This document shows positions 24,374 to 30,280 of a stretch of 32,524 bases of DNA, in pieces (the first letter of the stretch is position 1; each line of letters begins with the position of its first letter). Source of the stretch: Nitrososphaerota archaeon (GTDB lineage Archaea; Thermoproteota; Bathyarchaeia; Bathyarchaeales; Bathycorpusculaceae). The translations under genes were made by a program, and so were the position numbers. Where the stretch lies: NCBI GenBank assembly GCA_031274765.1, contig JAISPR010000062.1, forward strand, positions 1 through 32,524, written 5' to 3'. The notes beneath the pieces are model-generated. The model ran no database searches and was not told the DNA's origin. It saw only the letters and a list, made by a program, of their open reading frames with translations.

Positions 24374-24413
24374 CTTATATTTAACGTGCATATAAATTAA
24401 TTGTTTTAGAGGA
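24374..24413 (+). promoter_or_regulatory. Promoter and ribosome site of the thioredoxin gene
   Basis: CTTATATTTA at 24374-24383 is a good box A with an expected start near 24405. AGAGGA at 24408-24413 lies six bases before the ATG. A second A/T-rich box, TATAAATTAA (24391-24400), is close by but would give a start at the ATG itself. Upstream, 24171-24370 contains another TATA-like TTTTATAAATTC near 24212 but no recognisable RNA. Confidence 0.5.
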
Positions 24414-24419
24414 AACTGT

Positions 24420-24743
24420 ATGAGTGTTCATCCTTTCCCTGTAACGGATTCAAATTTTGAGCAGATACTCAAAGACAATCGATTGGTGTTGATAGATTTC
24501 TGGGCGAATTGGTGTGGACCCTGTAGAGCCTTAACGCCTATCATTGAAGAACTCGCTGTTGAGTATAGGGATAAAGTTTTAATCGGGAAACTTGACGTAG
24601 ATGGAAATCCCAAAACTGCTGAAGCCCTACAAGTCTTTAGCATCCCAACCCTAGTCATATTCAAAGATGGACAAGAAACTGAGCGGCTTATCGGCTTATG
24701 CCCAAAAAGTCGCATAACCGACGCATTAGCAAAGCATCAATAG
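24420..24743 (+). CDS. trxA: Thioredoxin
   Basis: The 107-residue protein is a complete thioredoxin, a cytoplasmic dithiol-disulfide reductant. The active site WCGPC lies at residues 31-35 in the context DFWANWCGPCRALTP, and the conserved cis-proline loop is SIPTLVIF with P76. The conserved LDVDGNP segment precedes it. There is no signal peptide. No thioredoxin reductase is adjacent. Its stop is only four bases from the stop of the convergent gene at 24748, so the two transcripts probably overlap at their ends. Confidence 0.95.
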   Translation: MSVHPFPVTDSNFEQILKDNRLVLIDFWANWCGPCRALTPIIEELAVEYRDKVLIGKLDVDGNPKTAEALQVFSIPTLVIFKDGQETERLIGLCPKSRITDALAKHQ

Positions 24744-24747
24744 CTCT

Positions 24748-25407
24748 CTATGGGCCCTTCATTTTTTCATACATCTTTTCAAGGGTCCAACGGACGCTTG
24801 ATTTAAGTTCTTTTACGCGTTCTTCATCAACGTTTTTAATGATTATTTCTTTGATAAACTCACCTTCACGTACAATATTGTAACTAAACATGCGATCCTG
24901 TGTTAGCTGTCCTAACCGCACAAATTCGCGGTCTTTTTCTTGCATCTTGGCAAACACTTTCTCGACTAAAAAATTGGTAAACGGCGGCGTGTTGACACTA
25001 AAGTTTTTACTTTCATCAGGCATCACATGAATCTGCTGACGCTCAAAATACATAAGCGCCAAGGGCTCCTCAGCCATGGTTTTTAGGGGTATGACGGTTT
25101 CTGTTTCAACCACTGCCACGGGTGCTGGCGCAGAAGATGACAAAGACAGAGAAGCACTATTAGTTGAGGACTCCGCAGAAACAGACACCTCAACCTCTTT
25201 TAGAACAGGCACAATAGGGGTAACAATTTCTTTTATATTACCACGTTTAAAGCCCTTCTCAAGCAAAATCATATTAACCGTTTCAAGTGCAGCCTGCACC
25301 TCTTGACTCTCAGTATGGAGCCTCTCGAGTTGATCTTCTAAACGCTTTTTGAAAGCAATCAAAGCTTTCATTCTCTCAGTGTCTTGAGCCAACAACATCC
25401 CTTGCAC
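24748..25407 (-). CDS. Coiled-coil protein of unknown function, linked to DNA ligase
   Basis: The 219-residue protein matches no family I recognise. Residues about 10-55 form a coiled coil (KALIAFKKRLEDQLERLHTE onwards). Residues about 70-110 are Ser/Ala/Val/Pro-rich and probably disordered. Residues about 112-219 look like a folded domain: LMYFERQQIHVMPDES, NTPPFTNFLVEKVFAKMQEK, then RMFSYNIVREGEFIKEIIIK and a basic helical end. The gene starts 42 bases after the stop of the ligase gene on the same strand, so both are probably one transcript, hinting at a role in replication or repair. Start choice is unclear: GTG at 25407, or ATG at 25398 or 25371. Confidence 0.7.
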   Translation of the reverse strand: MQGMLLAQDTERMKALIAFKKRLEDQLERLHTESQEVQAALETVNMILLEKGFKRGNIKEIVTPIVPVLKEVEVSVSAESSTNSASLSLSSSAPAPVAVVETETVIPLKTMAEEPLALMYFERQQIHVMPDESKNFSVNTPPFTNFLVEKVFAKMQEKDREFVRLGQLTQDRMFSYNIVREGEFIKEIIIKNVDEERVKELKSSVRWTLEKMYEKMKGP

Positions 25408-25449
25408 TACAATGTAGTATGTGCTTAATCAGGCTTTAGTTCACCCGCT

Positions 25450-27219
25450 CTATGGCAGGGTTTCACCGATTTTTCTAAGTTGGCCTCTATACATCGCAAC
25501 AATTTCTTTTGCGGTGGTAGCATCTTGAGGACTTTTGTCATTGCGATATTTCCCTGTGAACCGGGGAAACCGAATAGCCATACCACTCCCCCTACGAACT
25601 ATATCTAACGCAGTCATATGGATAGGACTAAGAGTAACCTCCGCACCCAAAATCTCCAAAACCACAGCAGGTTCAAACCATACATCAGCCTCCAAGGTAG
25701 ACTGAACACGACTATTTTTGCGGGGCACTATGTGCTTTTGCAACATCTCGTAGAGTTGACATAGATCTTTATCGGTAAACCCTGTGCCACATTTAGTTAC
25801 AGTTTCAAACTGGTCCTTTTCAGGATTATATGTTGCCAAAAGCAGTGCCCCATAGGCACCAACTCGTTTACCCCTGCCATGAAATGCGCCAACAACAACC
25901 AAATCTACGGTGTCAGTCATTTCACTTTTATAATCTCGTTTATACTTAATCCACAACCAACCACGATTACCGGCTTGATATACAGAGTCAGGATTTACTG
26001 ATTTACACATTAAGCCCTCACAGCCTTCCTCGATAGCTTTCTCAAAAAAGTCTTCGAGCTGCTGGGAAGTTTTGATAAGTTGCTGACTAGCAGGTTTTAA
26101 ACGGATGTTTGGTTTGATGATTTTTTCTAGGATTTGACGTCTTTTGGGAAACGGCTGCTGAGTTAGGTCTGCACCATCCACATAGAGGACATCAAAGCTG
26201 AAAAGGGAAATAGGATATTTAGTTATGGCTGTTTCAATACCGTATTTACGCCTGCGATGCATCAATTCTTGGAAGGGACGCATGTCTCCACTTTCAAGGT
26301 CTATAGCGACACATTCCGCCTCAAGAATTGCCTCTTGGGCATCAATTTGTGTGCGGATTAATTCGACCACATCAGGGTATTGTTTGGAAATGTTTTCAAG
26401 GCGACGCGAAAACAGCAAAACATGGTCATTTTTTTTGTGGGCCTGTACCCGTTCACCATCATATTTGTATTCGGCAAGACAGCTACCGTAGTATTTTCCC
26501 AAGATCTCCTCAGGGACTCCGAGACGTTCAGCTAACATGGGGCGGATGGGTTCCCCTACGTGCACTTGGAATTTTTCTATACCCTCTATGCCTTGTTGGG
26601 CTACAACAGCCGCCACTCGTCCTAAATCAGAAGATATGTTGTAGGCTCTTTCGATTTTTTCACGGGTTTCTTTGCCACCGCCATAAGCAATTGCTAAAGC
26701 ATCTAAAACAGTCATATCTGCAATACCCAATCGTAGGTTTCCTGTGACTGTTCGAATAAGCCATTTTGCCTCTATAGAAGTAGCGTCTGTTAAAAGTCCG
26801 CTAATGAGACTCAGTTTGGTATCTACGGCGCCCGAACCACTGGTTTTAGCGAGTTTATCAAGTGTTTCATAAACCCGCTCAACGGTAAGGGGTTTGGTGA
26901 AAAACGTGACTTGTTTGCGTTTAGTGAGAAACGTTTCTGCGGTTTTTCCAATATCGCCGCTTTTTAATAATTCTGACTGGATGGAGGATTCGTTACTGCC
27001 CGAGGCCCACATTAGCGCACGTATGGCGAGTTTTTCGGCAATGCCCATTTCTATGCCAACAAAGTCGGGGTAGAGTTTACCCTGAGTTAAATAAATCACT
27101 TTGGAGATGACATTTGGGGGTGTTTTTTTTAGCAGGTCTACTAAGTATTCGGTCATTTCCAAACGTTTGGTGGTGGCTTCGATTTTTTTGTATGCCTCAG
27201 CGATTATTAAATAATCCAT
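25450..27219 (-). CDS. lig: ATP-dependent DNA ligase (archaeal/eukaryal type)
   Basis: The 589-residue protein seals nicks in DNA during replication and repair, using ATP through a covalent lysine-AMP intermediate. The three parts of LIG1-type enzymes are present: an all-helical DNA-binding domain (residues 1-220), the adenylation domain with motif I EYKYDGER and active lysine K252, then motif III (SLFSFDVLYVDG), motif IV (EGLMCKS) and motif V (WIKYKRDY), and the OB-fold domain with family-typical RFPRFTGKYRNDK near the C-terminus. Full length matches other archaeal ligases. It is the first gene of a probable two-gene operon with the coiled-coil protein. A TATA-like TTTTAATA lies about 35-40 bases upstream of the ATG. 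Confidence 0.96.
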   Translation of the reverse strand: MDYLIIAEAYKKIEATTKRLEMTEYLVDLLKKTPPNVISKVIYLTQGKLYPDFVGIEMGIAEKLAIRALMWASGSNESSIQSELLKSGDIGKTAETFLTKRKQVTFFTKPLTVERVYETLDKLAKTSGSGAVDTKLSLISGLLTDATSIEAKWLIRTVTGNLRLGIADMTVLDALAIAYGGGKETREKIERAYNISSDLGRVAAVVAQQGIEGIEKFQVHVGEPIRPMLAERLGVPEEILGKYYGSCLAEYKYDGERVQAHKKNDHVLLFSRRLENISKQYPDVVELIRTQIDAQEAILEAECVAIDLESGDMRPFQELMHRRRKYGIETAITKYPISLFSFDVLYVDGADLTQQPFPKRRQILEKIIKPNIRLKPASQQLIKTSQQLEDFFEKAIEEGCEGLMCKSVNPDSVYQAGNRGWLWIKYKRDYKSEMTDTVDLVVVGAFHGRGKRVGAYGALLLATYNPEKDQFETVTKCGTGFTDKDLCQLYEMLQKHIVPRKNSRVQSTLEADVWFEPAVVLEILGAEVTLSPIHMTALDIVRRGSGMAIRFPRFTGKYRNDKSPQDATTAKEIVAMYRGQLRKIGETLP

Positions 27220-27285
27220 GTTTTTCGTTTAAAGAGTATTATGTCAGAGATATTAAAATTTGCACTGTTTGGTTTTATTGCTAGG

Positions 27286-27313
27286 GTGCCAGATGGTTTG
27301 TTCTATCTGACAC
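27286..27313. repeat. Small hairpin upstream of the ligase gene
   Basis: GTGCCAGAT and ATCTGACAC pair with one mismatch around a ten-base loop. It lies about 70-95 bases upstream of the ligase start, beyond the TATA-like box. It may be an operator or a chance palindrome. Confidence 0.4.
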
Positions 27314-27503
27314 TTTGTGTTTTATGTTATTTTGTGTCAAACTTTTTAAAGTTAAATAGACCTTAGGCGTTATTATTTGTCGATTCTAAAACAAGTGTGC
27401 CTTGTTTAAATGATTCAAAAAACATACACTTAAAACATAACTGTCACAATAACTTGCCAACAAAACGCACGCTCTACCACTAAACACTAATAACACCCAA
27501 GGC

Positions 27504-27790
27504 CTATTGTTTATAGCACCGTTTTACTATAACAAACACTACATATGAATCATTTTGATGTAAAACACTGTCATAGCGGGAATCTGCTAAATAGTAACAT
27601 TTGCCATTTAAATCAAGTAATTTTGCGATCACAGTTGCTGATGGACCAGTAATGATGGCCATCAATAGTTTAAAGACGATGGTGTGCTGTCAACAATGGG
27701 TCTACTGCATTATTTAGCGTAGTGCATCTACCGGTGATTTCACAAAGATAAGCATTTTCCACTGCATAGATTCGGGGTGAAAACAAAGTA
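27504..27790 (-). pseudogene. Decayed reading frame, unidentified
   Basis: On the minus strand two frames read as protein-like text and join with one frameshift. First comes IYAVENAYLCEITGRC followed by TTLNNAVDPLL (about 27770-27700). Then from 27662 a frame of 52 residues beginning MAIITGPSATVIAKLL continues with LNGKCYYLADSRYDSVLHQN and ends in KRCYKQ at a TAG (27504-27506). I recognise no family. The 52-residue part alone could be a small gene, but it lacks a ribosome site. Confidence 0.35.
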
Positions 27791-27889
27791 AACAAACCAA
27801 ACCATTAACATCGTAAATGATAAGGTAATTATGAATTTGAATCTTCTACTTGCATATTCTAATTTTTTATAATCAGTCACTTTTACTTT

Positions 27890-28153
27890 TTGGTTTTACA
27901 CATTATTTGTGATAGTGATTTGATTTATTTCAAGCAATGTTTAGTGTTCCTTGTTTGGTTGCTTTTGGGATTTTGGTTTGTCAAAGAACATGCTAGATGG
28001 GCCGAGCTTTTGGAGCGGGTTATGTTTATGGGCTTTGAGATAATTTGTGAGGGATACGTGGATGAAATGCGAAAAATAAATTACAAGAATCATCCATTAG
28101 AAAAAACGTTAAGAATACATGTTATAAAAAACATTATTGTCGTCTATATGTGA
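27890..28153 (+). CDS. Possible small membrane protein
   Basis: The 87-residue frame starts at a TTG without a visible ribosome site. It has one hydrophobic helix (CLVFLVWLLLGFWFV) followed by a charged, amphipathic part (EHARWAELLERVMFMGFEII) and a basic end. Codon use is plausible, but the region around it consists of decayed frames on the other strand and I recognise no family. It may be chance. Confidence 0.28.
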   Translation: MVLHIICDSDLIYFKQCLVFLVWLLLGFWFVKEHARWAELLERVMFMGFEIICEGYVDEMRKINYKNHPLEKTLRIHVIKNIIVVYM

Positions 28154-28206
28154 AAATTCTCAAAAACAAACCAACTATTACAACGTTGAAAATAGGACAT
28201 AGCAGA

Positions 28207-28362
28207 CTATGTCTGTGATTGTGATTGTGATGTTACACCTTTCACCCCTCTAACAAAAACAAACATGTACATGATAACTTCTATCGAGATGGATGCTAAA
28301 GTGTTGCCAAGTGCTAGGTAAATCTCATACCATACTGTAGCAAGACAATAGTAAATGACACC
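28207..28362 (-). pseudogene. Fragment of a membrane protein frame
   Basis: A 51-codon open stretch on the minus strand, without a start codon at its head, reads VIYYCLATVWYEIYLALGNT then LASISIEVIMYMFVFVRG, with two hydrophobic helices, and ends at a TAG (28207-28209). It looks like the end of a lost membrane protein. No family is recognised. Confidence 0.3.
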
Positions 28363-28547
28363 CTAGGAGTTATGTGTTACACAGGAGTTTTAAATGTGGC
28401 AGGGTGGTGATACCTCTATGCTTTGTACACAAGTTACACCCGGGCAACTTTGCTCAGATCTGAACTAGCGCGATTGTCCTTTAGGTAAAAACCCTTCAAA
28501 ATAAAGAAAATGCGGGTTGTTGGGTAGTTCTGAAATTAGCGCTGTGT

Positions 28548-28824
28548 TTATATTCCATCAATTAGATGGGCGGTTCCGTCTGGACAGTAGACCTTGTCAA
28601 ACACTTCAGTTGTGCTGTAGCGTTTACGGCAAGCCTTCATTTCAGAGCATCCATCGCAGTCACGTGATAACGTTTGTTTTTCCTCCTGTGGTATGCTTGA
28701 GGCAGTTAATTACGCGTTCGACACTTAACTGAAGTACACTTCCAAGATTACCTAGATGGCGTCAAGGGGCAACATAAGCGGTTAAGCCGTATACCACATA
28801 AAACGCCGCCTGTAACTCAGAAGA
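28548..28824 (-). pseudogene. Decayed cysteine-containing protein gene
   Basis: The minus strand from 28824 reads SELQAAFYVVYGLTAYVAP, an in-frame TGA at 28762-28764 where a Gly codon would need one base change, then RHLGNLGSVLQLSVERVINC and LKHTTGGKTNVI. A frameshift near 28667 leads to SRDCDGCSEMKACRKRYSTT and EVFDKVYCPDGTAHLIDGI, ending at a TAA (28548-28550). The C-x2-C-x5-C pattern plus a fourth Cys suggests a small metal-binding domain. The 5' part is missing. I do not recognise the family; the case rests on long protein-like text in two linked frames. Confidence 0.5.
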
Positions 28825-28849
28825 CTAACAACCACAAGCGAACACACCA

Positions 28850-29460
28850 ACAACTAATACTAAAACCCCGATATAAAGATTCAGTTTATTCACTACCGCC
28901 CACCAAACCACCCGCCATAACAAACCAAAAAACAAACCAACCCCCACAAACCATATCAAAAACTAACAACCTCTACAAAAACCAAAGTTCTCCACTCACT
29001 TTCGACAAAAACACAAAACTCTAGTTCAAAATACACAAAGACCCTGATAAAAATCGTCAAAACCACAACATACAATACAGATGATGCTATGCGACCAATA
29101 ACGTTTCGTCTGTTGTTTTTGACTTTTTGCACAGTCTGAGTTTCAAACAACCCCACCACCCCACCCAGTCCAACCGCCCACAACATTTCTCCACGGCACC
29201 AAACCCAAAACCTATCAACAAACTACCACAAACCCAACAACACCCCACAAACAACCACCACAAAACAACACCAACTCTCAAACCAAAACAAACACCCAAC
29301 ATCACACACAAACCCCACAAATAACCACACACCCAACAACCACACACCCAACAACCAAATCACCCAAACCCTCTACCATCCACTAAACCACAAAACAACC
29401 CCTAACACCAAAAAGCCACTCCTCCCGCACAACCCTTTTATTCTAACCATCAATCAAAGA
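28850..29460. other. A/C-rich, low-complexity stretch
   Basis: The + strand consists mostly of A and C (CCAAAC, ACAACC, CCACAC words), the mirror image of the G/T-rich stretches elsewhere. A perfect 16-bp duplication, CCACACACCCAACAAC, occurs in tandem at about 29326-29357. Open frames here are artefacts of composition. It lies directly upstream of the small gene at 29511. Confidence 0.65.
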
Positions 29461-29510
29461 AATCATAAACCCCTCAATACACATCAAACCACCTCAAACG
29501 GCGATATAAG

Positions 29511-29873
29511 TTGACAACACACAAACATGAAATCAAAAAAACTCATGTAAAATTTGTAGAATTCGACGACGTAATATTCACCAAACTAGCCACAGACAAC
29601 AACTATTTTGGCGAAGGCAACTCTGAGAACCGAACAATAGAAACTGATTTTGAATACTGTCTATACTGCAACCTCCGCCTCCTAAATGGACAACCAATAA
29701 TGACCAAAGATATCTTAGAAGATGAATTCGAAAAATACGTAACCCAGGCAAACCACAACAATTACCAAAAATCAGCAGAAACAACAGTACAGCATAGCAA
29801 TTTTGAAACACTAGAAAACCTAATCAAAACTGCATTAGCATTTGGTAAACTAAAACAACCCCAAACGGTCTAA
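29511..29873 (+). CDS. Small protein of unknown function
   Basis: This 120-residue frame starts at TTG (29511), just behind a TATA-like CGATATAAG, and has no obvious ribosome site. The protein is acidic and Asn-rich. Visible features are HVKFVEFDDVIFTKLATDNN, a CLYC pair at about residues 50-53 and a C-terminal helical part. Nothing indicates a membrane segment. No family is recognised. Its composition (A/C-rich wobble positions) follows that of the flanking DNA. Confidence 0.42.
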   Translation: MTTHKHEIKKTHVKFVEFDDVIFTKLATDNNYFGEGNSENRTIETDFEYCLYCNLRLLNGQPIMTKDILEDEFEKYVTQANHNNYQKSAETTVQHSNFETLENLIKTALAFGKLKQPQTV

Positions 29874-30237
29874 CAAACCCCTCCAGAAAAATACAGCTGC
29901 CCCAGCAACTAAAGAATGACACAAAAAAACGCAGGTATTCAACTCAAAGAAATACTACACCACATTAATCTGCAGACACAAATACACATTTCAACCATAT
30001 TTTTGAACAAAACCATGAAAAACTAAATTTCAACGAAGCTAATACTTTAAAATCTAACAACATATTGGGCAATTTGACCTAAGCAGCCAAAATTAAATTG
30101 TTCCCCAACAATATTTGAAAAATAAGAAAATTATTGTAAAAATAACTAAACTCACAACAACCTGCGATATAAATAATTCAAAGTATTTTTTCCAAACTGT
30201 CAACGTGAGTAATAACCCGCATGAACTAAATACTTAC
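29874..30237. other. Spacer between convergent genes
   Basis: The sequence is A-rich without a supported gene. A small perfect hairpin, ATTGTT-CCCC-AACAAT, lies at 30097-30112. The right edge is the A-run that forms the T-tract of the surface protein's terminator. Confidence 0.4.
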
Positions 30238-30280
30238 AAAAAAAGAAAAAGGGATGTTAAGCAAGCATTAGCCGCTTAAC
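30238..30280 (-). terminator. Hairpin and T-tract ending the surface protein gene
   Basis: On the minus strand GTTAAGC pairs with GCTTAAC (plus 30274-30280 and 30256-30262) around an 11-base loop, followed after five bases by TTTTTCTTTTTTT. The stop codon TAA is part of the left arm. This is a good candidate for transcript end. Confidence 0.6.

Noticed and set aside
28360-28560. Possible structured RNA (RNase P or SRP RNA) in the gene-poor region
   Set aside because: I could not find the conserved core motifs of either RNA, and part of the region reads as a decayed protein on the minus strand.
29087-29347. Open frames on both strands in the A/C-rich stretch
   Set aside because: They consist of low-complexity text (Pro/Thr/His/Asn on one strand, Gly/Val/Trp/Cys on the other) created by base composition, without ribosome sites.
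29326-29357. Short tandem duplication considered as a CRISPR array
   Set aside because: There are only two directly adjacent units and no spacers; no CRISPR array or cas gene was seen anywhere in the window.
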